Positions 16,116-25,611 of a stretch of 43,232 bases of DNA are shown in pieces (within the stretch, counting starts at the first letter, position 1; the number at the start of each line of letters is the position of its first letter). This DNA is from Corynebacterium sp. HMSC27B11. GTDB lineage: Bacteria > Actinomycetota > Actinomycetes > Mycobacteriales > Mycobacteriaceae. The stretch spans positions 1-43,232 of the forward strand of contig NZ_KV823574.1 in assembly GCF_001815985.1 (NCBI RefSeq), in the 5' to 3' direction. The notes beneath the pieces were generated by a model. It was given only the letters and a program-made list of their open reading frames with translations. It did not search any database and was not told the origin of the DNA. The position numbers and the translations under genes are program-made.

Positions 16116-17721
16116 ACTTTCGAATTCTAAGAACCCAGCGCAGGCAACCGGCGAGCGCAAGCCCATCCGCCGCGCCCTGGTCAGCGTGTACGACAAGACC
16201 GGCCTGGAGGAGCTCGCGCAGGGCTTGCACGCCGCCGGGGTGGAGATCGTCTCCACCGGCTCGACCGCCAAGAAGATCGCTGATGCCGGCGTGCCCGTCA
16301 TCGAGGTGGAGCAGCTCACCGGCTTCCCCGAGGTCCTCGAGGGCCGCGTGAAGACCCTGCACCCGCGCGTGCACTCCGGCATCCTCGCCGACACCCGCAA
16401 GCAGGACCACCTCGACCAGCTCAAGGAGCTGGAGATCGAGCCCTTCGAGCTGGTGGTCGTGAACCTCTACCCGTTCACCCAGACCGTCGCCTCCGGGGCT
16501 TCCTACGACGAGGTCATCGAGCAGATCGACATCGGCGGCCCGTCGATGGTGCGCGCCGCCGCGAAGAACCACGCCTCCGTCGGCGTGGTCGTGGACCCGA
16601 ACAGCTACGACCAGGTCGTCGCTGCCGCGAAGGAGGGTGGCTTCACCCTGGCGCAGCGCACCGAGCTGGCCATGAAGGCCTTCCAGCACACCGCCTCCTA
16701 CGACGTCGCGGTGGCCAGCTGGCTGACCGCCCAGGTCGGCGAGGACGACGAGCAGTTCCCGGCCTGGTCCGGCGCCTCCTACGAGAAGGCCCACGACCTG
16801 CGCTACGGCGAGAACCCGCACCAGAAGGCCGCGGTCTACACCGCGCCGGGCGAGGAGCCGGGCCTGGCACAGGCCGAGCAGTTCCACGGCAAGGAGATGT
16901 CCTACAACAACTACACGGACGCCGACGCCGCGTGGCGCGCCGCCTGGGACCACGAGCGCCCGGCCGTCGCCATCATCAAGCACGCCAACCCGTGTGGCAT
17001 CGCCGTGTCCGAGGAGTCCATCGCCGCCGCCCACCGCGCCGCGCACGCCTGTGACCCGATGTCCGCCTTCGGCGGCGTCATCGCCGTCAACCGCCCAGTC
17101 AGCGTCGAGATGTCCAAGCAGGTCGCGGAGATCTTCACCGAGGTCATCGTCGCCCCGGATTACGAGGACGGCGCGATCGAGATCCTGAGCCAGAAGAAGA
17201 ACATCCGCATCCTCAAGGCCGCCGCCCCGACCCGCGCCGCCATCGAGTCCCGCCCGATCTCCGGTGGGCTGCTGCTGCAGGAGCGCGACGTCATCGACGC
17301 CAACGGCGACGCCCCAGCCAACTGGACCCTGGCTGCCGGCGAGCCGGCCGACGAGGCCACCCTCGCCGAGCTGGAATTCGCATGGCGCTCCGTGCGCGCG
17401 GTGAAGTCCAACGCCATCCTGCTCGCCGCCGACGGTGCGACCGTGGGCGTGGGCATGGGCCAGGTCAACCGCGTGGACGCTGCGAAGCTTGCCGTCGAGC
17501 GAGCAAACACCCTGTCCGACGGTGCCGAGCGCGCTAAGGGCGCGGTCGCCGCGTCCGACGCCTTCTTCCCATTCGCTGATGGTTTCGAGGTGCTCGCCAA
17601 CGCTGGCGTGCGCGCTGTCGTCCAGCCGGGTGGTTCCGTCCGCGACGCCGAGGTCATCGAGGCCGCCACGAAGGCCGGCGTGACGATGTACCTCACCGGG
17701 GAGCGCCACTTCTCGCACTAA
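16108..17721 (+). CDS. purH: Bifunctional AICAR transformylase / IMP cyclohydrolase
   Basis: Catalyses the last two purine steps, AICAR to FAICAR and then IMP. The 537-residue protein has the MGS-like cyclohydrolase domain at the N-terminus ([45 protein letters not shown]). The transformylase domain follows with [24 protein letters not shown] and the catalytic IKHANPCG. It ends with the family's [10 protein letters not shown] and TGERHFSH. Its ATG lies inside the purN stop region (8-nt overlap). A terminator follows 27 bp after the stop. Confidence 0.96.
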   Translation: MTELSNSKNPAQATGERKPIRRALVSVYDKTGLEELAQGLHAAGVEIVSTGSTAKKIADAGVPVIEVEQLTGFPEVLEGRVKTLHPRVHSGILADTRKQDHLDQLKELEIEPFELVVVNLYPFTQTVASGASYDEVIEQIDIGGPSMVRAAAKNHASVGVVVDPNSYDQVVAAAKEGGFTLAQRTELAMKAFQHTASYDVAVASWLTAQVGEDDEQFPAWSGASYEKAHDLRYGENPHQKAAVYTAPGEEPGLAQAEQFHGKEMSYNNYTDADAAWRAAWDHERPAVAIIKHANPCGIAVSEESIAAAHRAAHACDPMSAFGGVIAVNRPVSVEMSKQVAEIFTEVIVAPDYEDGAIEILSQKKNIRILKAAAPTRAAIESRPISGGLLLQERDVIDANGDAPANWTLAAGEPADEATLAELEFAWRSVRAVKSNAILLAADGATVGVGMGQVNRVDAAKLAVERANTLSDGAERAKGAVAASDAFFPFADGFEVLANAGVRAVVQPGGSVRDAEVIEAATKAGVTMYLTGERHFSH

Positions 17722-17748
17722 CAGCAAGAGTGTGAACGCTTAGTGAGG

Positions 17749-17781
17749 GGCCGAGCAGCAGAAACGCTGCCCGGCCTTTTT
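17749..17781 (+). terminator. Rho-independent terminator of the perM-purNH operon
   Basis: GGCC and GCAGC arms pair with GCTGC and GGCC across a 2x2 internal loop, followed by TTTTTCT. Confidence 0.75.
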
Positions 17782-17821
17782 CTATCTCTCAGGACCCAGA
17801 CGCGGTGGGGCCAACTATGAG

Positions 17822-17837
17822 ATGATGATCACATCAT
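17822..17837. promoter_or_regulatory. Inverted repeat upstream of the thiolase gene
   Basis: ATGATG-ATCA-CATCAT has perfect 6-bp arms and runs into a CATAAAT stretch that could be a -10. It is 40 bp before the thiolase start, an operator-like position. The regulator is unknown. Confidence 0.35.
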
Positions 17838-17876
17838 AAATAGCTCGCCCAGCCGACAACGGGAGGTTTTCAACCC

Positions 17877-19070
17877 ATGCCACTGAACCCGCAGCCACAG
17901 GACGTCGTCATCGTTGGTGCCGCCCGCACCCCGCAAGGCCGCCTGCTTGGCGCGCTGTCCCGCAAGACCGCCGTGGACCTCGGCGCCGCCACCATCTCCG
18001 CAGTGCTCGAGAGGTCCGGCGTGGGCACCGAGCCGGTGGACTACGTCCTCATGGGGCAGGTCGTGCAGGCCGCCGCCGGCCAGAACCCCGCGAAGCAGGC
18101 CGCCGTCGCCGCGGGCCTGGGGATGCACGTCCCGGCCATGACCGTCAACAAGGTTTGTCTCTCCGGCCTGGACGCCGTGATCAGCGCCGCACGCATGATC
18201 AAGGCCGGGGACGCCACCGTCGTCGTCGCCGGTGGTCAGGAGTCCATGTCCAACGCCCCGCACCTCGCCGCAGGTGTGCGCGCCGGCAAGGGCTTCGGGG
18301 GCCTGAAGCTGGACGATGCCCTCGAGCGCGACGGGCTGACCGACCCGGTCCAGGGTACCGCCATGGGCGTGGAGACCGACGAGAACGCCGAGGCAGCCGG
18401 CCTGAACCGCGAGGAACAGGACCGCATCGCCGCGCTGTCCCACCAGCGTGCCGAGCGCGCGATCGCCGAGGGCACCTTCGAGGATGAGATCGTCCCCATC
18501 GAGGTCGCCACCCGCAAGGAGACCATTACCGTCTCCCAGGACGAGGGCGTGCGCCCGGGCACCACCGAGGAGGGCCTGGCCAAGCTGCGCCCGGCGTTCC
18601 GCAAGGAGGGAACCATCACCGCCGGTTCCTCCTCCCAGATCTCCGACGGCGCGGCAGCCGTGGTGCTGACCACCCGCGAGAATGCCGAGGCCAAGGGCTG
18701 GAACATCCTGGCCACCGTCGGCGCGGCCGGGCAGACCGCGGGGCCGGATACCTCGCTGCTTTCTCAGCCCTCCCAGGCAGTGAATGCCGCCCTGGCCAAG
18801 GCCGGTTGGAATACCGGGGACCTGGACTTCCTGGAGATCAACGAGGCCTTCGGCGCGGTCGTCGCCCAGTCCCTCAAGGACCTGGACTACCCGCTGGAGA
18901 AGACCAACATCCACGGCGGTGGCATCTCGCTGGGCCACCCGATCGGCTGCTCCGGGGCCCGCGTCCTCGTGACCGCAGCCCACGAGCTCAACCGCCGCGG
19001 CAGCGGCAAGGCAGCCGTCTCCCTGTGCGGTGGTGGCGGCCAGGGCGATGCGCTGCTGATCTGGAAGTAA
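17877..19070 (+). CDS. Acetyl-CoA C-acetyltransferase (thiolase)
   Basis: Condenses or cleaves acetoacetyl-CoA; the 397-residue length is that of biosynthetic thiolases. The nucleophile is C94 in NKVCLSGLDA, and the acid/base residues are H354 in GHPIGCSGAR and C384 in SLCGGGGQGDA. The NEAFGAVVAQ motif is also intact. Its N-terminus MPLNPQPQDVVIVGAARTP aligns with AtoB/ThlA-type enzymes. A good GGGAGG sits 10 nt before the ATG. It is a single gene with its own promoter region and inverted repeat. It could act in fatty-acid degradation or acetoacetyl-CoA formation; the direction cannot be told. Confidence 0.92.
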   Translation: MPLNPQPQDVVIVGAARTPQGRLLGALSRKTAVDLGAATISAVLERSGVGTEPVDYVLMGQVVQAAAGQNPAKQAAVAAGLGMHVPAMTVNKVCLSGLDAVISAARMIKAGDATVVVAGGQESMSNAPHLAAGVRAGKGFGGLKLDDALERDGLTDPVQGTAMGVETDENAEAAGLNREEQDRIAALSHQRAERAIAEGTFEDEIVPIEVATRKETITVSQDEGVRPGTTEEGLAKLRPAFRKEGTITAGSSSQISDGAAAVVLTTRENAEAKGWNILATVGAAGQTAGPDTSLLSQPSQAVNAALAKAGWNTGDLDFLEINEAFGAVVAQSLKDLDYPLEKTNIHGGGISLGHPIGCSGARVLVTAAHELNRRGSGKAAVSLCGGGGQGDALLIWK

Positions 19071-19084
19071 CGCCTTCAGAGGGG

Positions 19085-19108
19085 CTGGGCTGGTATCGGC
19101 CAGCCCAG
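19085..19108. terminator. Hairpin between thiolase and convergent AEC transporter
   Basis: A 9-bp stem CTGGGCTGG/CCAGCCCAG with a 6-nt loop. No T-run is present. Confidence 0.5.
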
Positions 19109-19137
19109 GGGAGGGGAGCCCGCCCAGCTAACCCAAG

Positions 19138-20103
19138 CTAGCCCAGGAAGAGCACGATCCCTGCCATGATCGGCAGGGAGATCGCCGTGGACACCACCCC
19201 GGTGTCCCGGGCCAGCACCTGCTGAGTCTGGAAGCGCTGCGCATAGGTGAACACGTTCTGCCCCGTCGGCAGCGCCCCCATCAGCACCATCGCCAGCAGC
19301 AGCTCCCCGCTCGCACCGAAGACCAGCATGCCGACCAAGAAGGCGAGCGTGGGGTGCAGCACCGTCTTCAACAGGGAAGCCACGAGCACCGACTTGCGCG
19401 GGCTGATCCCCGGCTGCAGCACCTTAACCTCGGCCATGGACATGCCGAAGACCACCAGCGCCACGGCGACCATGGACTGGGCGATCAGATCGATCGGGTC
19501 CGCGATCAGCGCCGGCAGTTCGAAGCCGAAGCGGGTGTTCATCCAGGCCAGGATCATGCCGGCAAAGGCCGAGATCAGCAGGGGAGACTTAAACAGCGCC
19601 GAGGCCACCGCCGGCGCCAGCCGGGGACGCGATGCGTCCGACTGCGCACCCGAGCCGCGTTCCTCGGCGATATCCAGCAACAGCACCGCGGTGGGGGCGT
19701 AGAGACCCACCTGGAAGAGGATCACCGGCAGCGTGAGCGTCGGGTCGTCCAGCAGATAGGTGGCCAGCGGGATGCCCAGGTTGGAGCCATTGCAGTAGCT
19801 GGCTGCGAGCATCCCGATGAGGGATTCCTTGGCGGTGCGGCGGGCGATCCAGTAGAAGAGCGCGAAGCTCGTGAATCCGGTCAGCAGACTGCTGATCGCC
19901 ACCACCGCGAGGTTGGGGCCGAAGATCTGCCCGAGATCCGCATGGCTCATGAAACGCAGCAGGGTGGCGGGCAGTGCGATCCAGAACACGTACATGTTCA
20001 GCGGATAGAGAGCCTTGGGGCCCAGGAGCTGCGTGCGGCCAATGACGTAGCCGAGCCCGATGATGAGGACGACGACGCCGAAGCCGGTGAGCACATTGAG
20101 CAT
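19138..20103 (-). CDS. AEC (auxin efflux carrier) family transporter
   Basis: A 321-residue membrane protein with about ten hydrophobic segments arranged as two five-helix halves. Family features are visible: an N-terminal helix with GLGYVIGR, the NMYVFWIALPATLLRF segment, SYCNGSNLGIPLA in the middle and GALPTGQNVFTYAQRF in the second half. AEC members export or exchange organic anions such as malate or malonate; the substrate is unknown. The start is ATG 20103 with AGGAG 4 nt before it; the frame is open further upstream but not protein-like. It lies between a convergent thiolase gene and the RDD gene read in the same direction. Confidence 0.85.
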   Translation of the reverse strand: MLNVLTGFGVVVLIIGLGYVIGRTQLLGPKALYPLNMYVFWIALPATLLRFMSHADLGQIFGPNLAVVAISSLLTGFTSFALFYWIARRTAKESLIGMLAASYCNGSNLGIPLATYLLDDPTLTLPVILFQVGLYAPTAVLLLDIAEERGSGAQSDASRPRLAPAVASALFKSPLLISAFAGMILAWMNTRFGFELPALIADPIDLIAQSMVAVALVVFGMSMAEVKVLQPGISPRKSVLVASLLKTVLHPTLAFLVGMLVFGASGELLLAMVLMGALPTGQNVFTYAQRFQTQQVLARDTGVVSTAISLPIMAGIVLFLG

Positions 20104-20198
20104 GGCTCCTATTGAACCACCCGCCCGCCCCGAGTCGACCTCGAGGGGTGGGGCCATCCACGGGGAGCTGGGTGAGCGGTCAGAAGGCGGGGCAGAAG

Positions 20199-20228
20199 AA
20201 AAACCCGCCGGGCTGCTGCCACGGCGGG
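20199..20228 (-). terminator. Rho-independent terminator of the RDD protein gene
   Basis: On the minus strand CCCGCCG and CGGCGGG pair across an 11-nt loop and TTTTT follows. It is 22 bp after the RDD stop. Confidence 0.75.
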
Positions 20229-20249
20229 GAGTCCGGAGGGGAGTGGGGC

Positions 20250-21017
20250 TTAGAGCGCCTTCACCACGTAGGCCTTGGCCCACTTATCCGTGTGGGACTG
20301 GTTGTACGGATCGCGGGAAATCCCCACGCCGTAGACAATCATGTAGATGAATCCGAGGAAGGGCAGGATGCTCAACAGCCCCTGGATGAGGTAGAAGCTA
20401 TTGCGCTTCAGGGATTGGCCAAAACTAAGCTGCCCACCCTCGAAGTTCACCACTCGCTGGCCGGTGGCCAGCTTGCCCAGGGAGCCCTTCATGCCGCTGG
20501 ACTCCATCGCCGCGCGGTAGACGAACCACAGCACGAAGGAGAGCAGTGAGGCGATCCCAACGCCCATCGGCATGTCGACATTGATGCCGTTGGCGGTGTT
20601 AAGGAACCAGTCGACGATCTCCTGCTGGGAGGACAGCATCAGGAAAATTGGTGCGCTGGCAACGTTGACCACGATTCCGTCGATGATGAGGCTCAGCAGG
20701 CGAATCCATGGGCCCGGACGAGACGGCGCCAGGGGAGCGGTGCCCACCGAGGCCTCGTAGTCCGGCATGCTGGGGAAACCACCGGCGGCAGCGGAGCGCT
20801 CATCGGCCATCGGCACGCCGTAGCTATCGGCCCCATAGCCCTGGCTGGCAGGGGAGTCGTTAAACGCGTCCCCCGCGTCGGGCTGGGTGTACCCGCTACC
20901 ATAAGACCCGTCACCAGAAGCAGCCCCGTTGTATCCACTATTCGGCGTCGATCCGCCGTAGCCACCGTTATCCGGGGTTCCTCCGTGATAGGGATTGTTG
21001 TCATAGGGGTTCGTCAT
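20250..21017 (-). CDS. RDD-family membrane protein with Gly/Tyr/Ser-rich N-terminus
   Basis: A 255-residue protein. Residues 1-95 are low-complexity and disordered, rich in Gly, Tyr, Ser, Asn and Asp (NPYDNNPYHGG…). The RDD domain (PF06271) follows with three membrane segments: the first around RLLSLIIDGIVVNVASAPIF, the second around GIASLLSFVLWFVYRA, the third around LIQGLLSILPFLGFIYMIVYG. The conserved KGSLGKLATGQRVVN loop is present. RDD proteins are of mostly unknown function; some are Na+/H+ antiporters. ATG 21017 has AAGG 9 nt upstream; a GTG one codon earlier is an alternative. Confidence 0.82.
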   Translation of the reverse strand: MTNPYDNNPYHGGTPDNGGYGGSTPNSGYNGAASGDGSYGSGYTQPDAGDAFNDSPASQGYGADSYGVPMADERSAAAGGFPSMPDYEASVGTAPLAPSRPGPWIRLLSLIIDGIVVNVASAPIFLMLSSQQEIVDWFLNTANGINVDMPMGVGIASLLSFVLWFVYRAAMESSGMKGSLGKLATGQRVVNFEGGQLSFGQSLKRNSFYLIQGLLSILPFLGFIYMIVYGVGISRDPYNQSHTDKWAKAYVVKAL

Positions 21018-21278
21018 CACAGGGCCTTTCGCTCATCGTTTAGCCCCCGCGTCGGTGTGTGCGTGAAGGGCATTGTCCACGAATATAGTTACCCACTATC
21101 CAGGCTGCACGGCTGCACCCCTCGGAAGTGCACGGGGGAGCCCCTAAGGAAACGCGAGAAGTTTACGCCCGCGTTCGCCCGGGTCTAGAGTGAAAAGGCG
21201 TAAAACAGCCACGCAACGGTGCTCCGCGGGCCGGTGCGCCCAGCGCTGCTAAGGCTTTGAAAGGAACAAGCTACGCCC

Positions 21279-22772
21279 ATGACCCACCGAATCGGTTTCG
21301 ACCGCGAGAAGTACATCCAGCTCCAGTCCGAGCACATCAACGAGCGGCGCGAGCGGATCGGTGGGAAGCTCTACCTCGAAATGGGCGGCAAACTCTTCGA
21401 CGATTATCACGCCTCCCGCGTCTTGCCCGGCTTCACGCCAGATAACAAGATCGCGATGCTGGAGAACATCAAGGAAGACGTCGAGATCGTCGTCTGCCTC
21501 AACGCCCGCGATCTGGAGCGTGGCAAGGTCCGCGCCGACCTCTCCATCCCCTACGAGGAGGACGCCCTCCGCCTCGTTGACGTCTTCCGCGACCGCGGTT
21601 TCCTGGTCAACAACGTGGTGCTGACCCAGCTGGAAGACAGCAACCACATGGCCGTCGCCTTCGCCGAGCGCCTGGAACGCCTCGGCCTGAACGTCGCCCG
21701 CCACCGGGTAATCCCCGGCTACCCGACGAACACGGAGCTCGTGGTCTCCGACGGCGGCTTCGGCCTTAACGACTACGTGGAAACCTCCCGCGACCTCGTC
21801 GTCGTCACCGCACCCGGGCCAGGGTCCGGCAAGCTTGCCACCTGCCTCTCGCAGGTCTACCACGAGTTCCGCCGCGGGATCCCCGCCGGCTACGCGAAGT
21901 TCGAGACCTTCCCGATCTGGAACCTCCCGCTGGAGCACCCGGTCAACCTCGCCTACGAGGCAGCAACCGCGGACCTGGACGACATCAACGTCATCGACCC
22001 CTTCCACCTGCAGGCTTATGGCACGCAGGCGACCAGCTACAACCGCGACGTCGAGGTCTTCCCACTGCTGAAAACCCTGCTGGAGAAGCTCTACGGGCAC
22101 TCGCCGTACCAGTCGCCGACGGACATGGGCGTGAACATGGTGGGCAAGTGCATTTCAGACGACGAGCTGTGCCGCGAGGCCGCGAAGCAGGAGACCGTGC
22201 GCCGCTACTACAAGGCGCTCGTCGAGGAGCGCCGGGAGGATACGGACGATACCGTCTCCTCGCGCGTGGCGATCGTCATGAGCAAGGTCGGTGCGAGCAT
22301 CAAGGACCGCCGCGTCGTGGCCGCCGCCAATGAGGTGGAGGAGCGCACCGGCCAGCCGGGCAGCGCCCTGGAGCTAGCGGATGGCACGATTATCACCGGC
22401 AAGACCAGCGAGCTGCTGGGCTGCTCCGCGGCGATGCTGCTCAATGCGCTGAAGCACCTCGCGGGCCTGGACGACGAGATCCACCTGCTCTCGCCGAAGT
22501 CCATCGAGCCGATCCAGACACTCAAGGTCGACCACCTGGGCTCCCAGAACCCGCGCCTGCACACCGACGAGGTGCTCATCGCCCTCTCCGTGTCCGCCGC
22601 CGAATCCGAGGACGCCCGGGCCGCGCTGAAGCAGCTGAAGAACCTCGCGGGCTGCGACGTCCACACCACCACGATCCTGGGCTCGGTGGACGAGGGCATC
22701 TTCCGCAACCTCGGAGTGCTGGTGACCTCCGAGCCGAAGTACTGGCGCAAGGCCCTCTACCGCAAGCGCTAA
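21279..22772 (+). CDS. UPF0371 / DUF1846 family protein
   Basis: A 497-residue cytosolic protein of the DUF1846 family (PF08903), at the family's usual length. It begins with [15 protein letters not shown] and has a P-loop-like [13 protein letters not shown] near residue 185, the [13 protein letters not shown] stretch with the neighbouring KC…[12 protein letters not shown], and a C-terminal domain with [14 protein letters not shown]. The biochemical role is not established. GAAAGGA lies about 13 nt before the ATG. It has its own ~260-bp upstream region, divergent from the RDD gene, and shares a terminator with the convergent ribosomal operon. Confidence 0.88.
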   Translation: MTHRIGFDREKYIQLQSEHINERRERIGGKLYLEMGGKLFDDYHASRVLPGFTPDNKIAMLENIKEDVEIVVCLNARDLERGKVRADLSIPYEEDALRLVDVFRDRGFLVNNVVLTQLEDSNHMAVAFAERLERLGLNVARHRVIPGYPTNTELVVSDGGFGLNDYVETSRDLVVVTAPGPGSGKLATCLSQVYHEFRRGIPAGYAKFETFPIWNLPLEHPVNLAYEAATADLDDINVIDPFHLQAYGTQATSYNRDVEVFPLLKTLLEKLYGHSPYQSPTDMGVNMVGKCISDDELCREAAKQETVRRYYKALVEERREDTDDTVSSRVAIVMSKVGASIKDRRVVAAANEVEERTGQPGSALELADGTIITGKTSELLGCSAAMLLNALKHLAGLDDEIHLLSPKSIEPIQTLKVDHLGSQNPRLHTDEVLIALSVSAAESEDARAALKQLKNLAGCDVHTTTILGSVDEGIFRNLGVLVTSEPKYWRKALYRKR

Positions 22773-22852
22773 GCACTAGCTGATGTTGATGCCGGAAGTG
22801 CCCTCCGGGCCCTTCCTTTGCGTTCCTGACCCAATAGCATAGTCAGCGAAAA

Positions 22853-22890
22853 GAAGACCCGCCCTGGCATAAAGCCTGGGCGGGTCTTCT
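22853..22890. terminator. Bidirectional terminator between UPF0371 gene and rpsR operon
   Basis: GAAGACCCGCCC pairs with GGGCGGGTCTTC (12 bp) plus inner GGC/GCC. T-rich sequence follows on both strands. Confidence 0.8.
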
Positions 22891-22919
22891 TTGTCTACGT
22901 AACGTCTACCTGCCGGTTC

Positions 22920-23168
22920 TTAACGGCTGTTGAAAGGCAGGAGAGCCATCTCGCGGGCATTCTTGATCGCGGTAGCAACCTCACGCTGCTGCTGCGGGGT
23001 CAGGCCCGTGACGCGGCGAGAGCGGATCTTGCCACGGTCGGAGATGAACTTACGCAGGAGAGCGTAGTTCTTGTAGTCAACCTGCTCGATGCCTTCGGCC
23101 TTGAGCGGGTTCTTCTTGGGGCGGCGGGACTGCTCCATCCGCGCCCGCTTCATGTTGTTGCGCTTCAT
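22920..23168 (-). CDS. rpsR: 30S ribosomal protein S18 (zinc-independent form)
   Basis: An 82-residue S18 with the core [25 protein letters not shown] and the C-terminal [13 protein letters not shown]. It has no cysteine, so it is the zinc-independent form. It is the last gene of the rpmB-rpmG-rpsN-rpsR operon, 17 bp after rpsN, with AGGGAGGC just before its ATG. The same four-gene set occurs in mycobacteria as the Zur-controlled alternative ribosomal proteins (Rv2058c–Rv2055c). Whether the present genome also has zinc forms cannot be seen here. Confidence 0.94.
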   Translation of the reverse strand: MKRNNMKRARMEQSRRPKKNPLKAEGIEQVDYKNYALLRKFISDRGKIRSRRVTGLTPQQQREVATAIKNAREMALLPFNSR

Positions 23169-23185
23169 TTAAAGAGCCTCCCTAA

Positions 23186-23491
23186 TTACCAGCTGGACTT
23201 ACGAACGCCCGGCAGCTCACCGCGGTGAGCCATCTCGCGGACGCGGACACGGGACAGGCCGAACTTGCGGAGGTAGCCACGTGGGCGACCGTCGGCGGCG
23301 TCACGGTTGCGGACGCGAACAGGGGAGGCGTCGCGCGGCTGACGGTTCAGCTCGAACTGTGCCTCGATGCGATCCTCGTCGCTGGTGTTTGGGTTCTTGA
23401 TGATCTTCTTGAGCTCAGCGCGACGCTCCGCATAGCGGGCGACGATTTCCTTGCGCTGCTCGTTCTTCGCGATCATGGACTTCTTAGCCAT
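23186..23491 (-). CDS. rpsN: 30S ribosomal protein S14 (zinc-independent, long form)
   Basis: A 101-residue S14 starting [17 protein letters not shown]. The long form lacks the CxxC...CxxC zinc ribbon of the 61-residue type. The C-terminal [20 protein letters not shown] and [11 protein letters not shown] are standard. The gene starts 3 bp after the rpmG stop, so it is translationally linked. S14 binds 16S rRNA in the 30S head late in assembly. Confidence 0.95.
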
Positions 23492-23494
23492 AAA

Positions 23495-23659
23495 TTATCG
23501 CTCCTCGCGGAATTCGACGTGCTTGCGGGCAACCGGGTCGTACTTCTTCAGAGTGATGCGATCCGGGTTGTTGCGCTTGTTCTTACGGGTGACATAGGTG
23601 TAACCGGTGCCAGCCGTGGACTTGAGCTTGATGATTGGACGAATATCGTTACGAGCCAT
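23495..23659 (-). CDS. rpmG: 50S ribosomal protein L33 (zinc-independent form)
   Basis: A 54-residue protein, [20 protein letters not shown]…, with [30 protein letters not shown]. It has no cysteine, so it lacks the zinc ribbon. The start lies 2 bp after the rpmB stop and the stop is 3 bp before rpsN. Confidence 0.94.
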   Translation of the reverse strand: MARNDIRPIIKLKSTAGTGYTYVTRKNKRNNPDRITLKKYDPVARKHVEFREER

Positions 23660-23661
23660 TT

Positions 23662-23898
23662 TTAGATCTTCTCCCCACGAGCGCGAATCTTGGCAACGAC
23701 GGACTCGATGCCATCACGGTCAATGGTCTTCAGGCCCTTCGGAGAGACCGTCAACGTGATCGTGCGGCCCTCAGAAGGCAGGTAGAACTTGCGACGCTGA
23801 ACATTCGGGTTCCAGCGGCGGCTCGTGTGTCGGTGAGAGTGGGAAACCTGCTTGCCGAAACCCGGCTTGCGGCCCGTCACCTGGCAATATGCCGACAT
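23662..23898 (-). CDS. rpmB: 50S ribosomal protein L28 (zinc-independent form)
   Basis: A 78-residue L28, [20 protein letters not shown], followed by [18 protein letters not shown]. Only one cysteine (C5) is present, so the four-Cys zinc site is missing. GGAAGGAG lies about 7 nt before ATG 23898. The frame is open further upstream to 23994, but those codons are non-homologous leader. First gene of the four-gene operon, with a ~125-nt leader if the TATAAT at 24030-24035 is its promoter. Confidence 0.94.
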   Translation of the reverse strand: MSAYCQVTGRKPGFGKQVSHSHRHTSRRWNPNVQRRKFYLPSEGRTITLTVSPKGLKTIDRDGIESVVAKIRARGEKI

Positions 23899-24257
23899 GG
23901 GTTTTCTCCTTCCACCATGCACAACACAACGAAAAATGCAGGCTCCCCGGTGGGTAGACAGTCCGCTAGGAAGCGCGAAATACGCTGTATGCACGGTGAT
24001 GACGTTTACATAGACAACAGCAGAGGACGATTATACAGCTCAGGTGGAAAAGCGCCTAATCTTGTCCAGTCGGGACTGGTGCTTGTGTGGCGCCCGGTCA
24101 ATTATGTCCACCGGTCGAAATGCGATAGACTTTTGCGGTCGTACGTGCTGCCATCGTGGCATCTCGAACGTGAAGACAATGTTTCGCCCCGACTCGGGCA
24201 CGACCCGCGCTGTCATGTGTGGGACCGACCCGATGTGATCAACCTAAGGGAAGAAGT
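23899..24257. other. 359-bp divergent intergenic region between rpmB and rpmE
   Basis: Holds the back-to-back promoters of the two ribosomal operons. Visible elements: minus-strand TATAAT (24030-24035); the inverted repeat CCAGTC-GG-GACTGG (24066-24079); TGCCA-TCG-TGGCA (24149-24161); a plus-strand -10-like TAGACT near 24126. I see no Zur-box-like TGAAAATNATTTTCA palindrome. No gene is supported. Confidence 0.5.
24030..24035 (-). promoter_or_regulatory. -10 element of the rpmB-rpmG-rpsN-rpsR operon
   Basis: A consensus TATAAT on the minus strand about 130 nt before rpmB. No convincing -35 is seen. Confidence 0.5.
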
Positions 24258-24527
24258 ATGAAGAAGGATATCCACCCGGATTACCACCCAGTGGTATTCA
24301 AGGATTCTGCTACCGGTAAGCAGTTCCTGACCCGCTCCACCGCCACCTCTGACCGCACGGTCGAGTGGGAGGATGGCAACGAGTACCCGCTGATCGTCGT
24401 CGACATCACCAGCGAGTCCCACCCGTTCTGGACCGGCGCACAGCGCGTCATGGACACCGCAGGTCGCGTCGAGAAGTTCCAGCGCCGCTACGGTGGCATG
24501 GCTCGCCGCAAGAAGAAGACCCAGTAA
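24258..24527 (+). CDS. rpmE: 50S ribosomal protein L31 type B
   Basis: An 89-residue L31 of type [21 protein letters not shown], then [18 protein letters not shown] and [18 protein letters not shown]. The type A CxxC motif is missing, so no zinc is bound. The ATG is preceded by AAGGGAAG at the right spacing; the frame is open 13 codons further up but without homology. It forms a pair with rpmF 22 bp downstream, divergent from the rpmB operon. Confidence 0.94.
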   Translation: MKKDIHPDYHPVVFKDSATGKQFLTRSTATSDRTVEWEDGNEYPLIVVDITSESHPFWTGAQRVMDTAGRVEKFQRRYGGMARRKKKTQ

Positions 24528-24549
24528 GGCTCGAGGAGGGTAGAAGAAA

Positions 24550-24717
24550 ATGGCAGTACCAAAGTTTAAGAAGTCCCGCGCCAATACCCGCGCCCGCCGT
24601 TCCCAGTGGAAGGCGGATAACGTCGATCTTCAGACTCAGAAGATCAACGGCCAGGAGGTGCAGATCCCTCGCCGCCTGGTGAAGGCTGCTCAGCTCGGCC
24701 TGATCGACCTGGACTAG
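24550..24717 (+). CDS. rpmF: 50S ribosomal protein L32 (zinc-independent form)
   Basis: A 55-residue L32: [20 protein letters not shown], ending [15 protein letters not shown]. No CxxC pair is present. GGAGG lies about 12 nt and AGAAG closer before the ATG. It is the second gene of the rpmE-rpmF unit and is followed by a terminator. Confidence 0.93.
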   Translation: MAVPKFKKSRANTRARRSQWKADNVDLQTQKINGQEVQIPRRLVKAAQLGLIDLD

Positions 24718-24743
24718 TCCCGGTCAGCCGGTTTTACCGGCCC

Positions 24744-24781
24744 AATGCCCGCACCTGGATCGCAGGTCGCGGGCATTTTTT
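24744..24781 (+). terminator. Rho-independent terminator after rpmF
   Basis: AATGCCCGC pairs with GCGGGCATT (9 bp), with CCT/AGG pairing inside, followed by a six-T run. Confidence 0.85.
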
Positions 24782-24915
24782 CTGCCGCCGCACAACCGGG
24801 GAAGTACCTAAAACTTGCGTTCGAGATGTAGAAGAATCCTAACCTGCGGGTGCAAGCAACCTAAACAGGTGCTGAGCTTTAACACAAACCCGCGCCGAGA
24901 GGGCACAATAGCTAT

Positions 24916-25611
24916 ATGAAGATTCTCGTTGTGGACGATGACCCGGCTGTACGTGAGTCGCTGCGCCGTTCCCTGATTTTCAATGGGTACGCCGTCGTGC
25001 TCGCCGCGGACGGGGAGGAAGCGCTGGATAAAGTTCAGTCCGAGCGTCCCGACATGGCGATCCTCGACGTCATGATGCCGAAGCTCGACGGGCTCGAAGT
25101 GTGCCGCGAGCTGCGTTCCCAGGGCGATGACATCCCAATCCTCCTGCTCACGGCCCGCGACTCCGTCTCGGAGCGCGTCGCCGGGCTGGATGCCGGCGCG
25201 GACGACTACCTCACCAAGCCCTTTGCGCTCGAGGAGCTTCTGGCTCGCACCCGCTCCCTCGTCCGTCGCGCCGCACGCCCGGCGGCGGTGGACACCCAGC
25301 AGACCGAGATCCTGAAGTTCGAGGACCTCGAACTAGATCCCGCGACCCGCGACGTCACGCGCGGCAGCCGCCAGATCAGCCTGACCCGCACCGAGTTCGC
25401 GCTGCTGGAGCTGCTGCTGCGAAACCCCCGCAAGGTGCTCTCTCGCACGACGATCCTCGAGGACGTGTGGGGCTATGACTTCCCGACCTCCGGCAATGCC
25501 CTGGAGGTCTACATCGGCTACCTGCGTCGCAAGACCGAGGCCGACGGCGAGCCACGCCTGATCCAGACGGTTCGCGGCGTGGGCTACGTCCTGCGCGAGA
25601 CTGCCCCATGA
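24916..25611 (+). CDS. mprA: OmpR-family response regulator MprA
   Basis: A 231-residue DNA-binding regulator of envelope stress. The receiver domain has acidic residues D7-D9, phospho-acceptor D51 ([12 protein letters not shown]), T79 and K101 (YLTKPF). The C-terminal winged helix carries [16 protein letters not shown] and [15 protein letters not shown]…VRGVGYVLR. It overlaps mprB by 4 nt (ATGA). The order mprA-mprB-pepD-mog-mscL is that of Rv0981–Rv0985c, which supports the MprA name; in C. glutamicum the pair is called CgtRS. CACAAT lies 6 nt before the ATG, so the transcript is probably leaderless. Confidence 0.93.
   Translation: MKILVVDDDPAVRESLRRSLIFNGYAVVLAADGEEALDKVQSERPDMAILDVMMPKLDGLEVCRELRSQGDDIPILLLTARDSVSERVAGLDAGADDYLTKPFALEELLARTRSLVRRAARPAAVDTQQTEILKFEDLELDPATRDVTRGSRQISLTRTEFALLELLLRNPRKVLSRTTILEDVWGYDFPTSGNALEVYIGYLRRKTEADGEPRLIQTVRGVGYVLRETAP

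Noticed and set aside
16099..17727. 542-codon open frame antisense to purH
   Set aside because: Shadow frame covering purH exactly; no recognisable domain.
24258..24717. Zur box before rpmE or rpmB
   Set aside because: No TGAAAAT-type palindrome could be found on either strand of the intergenic region.
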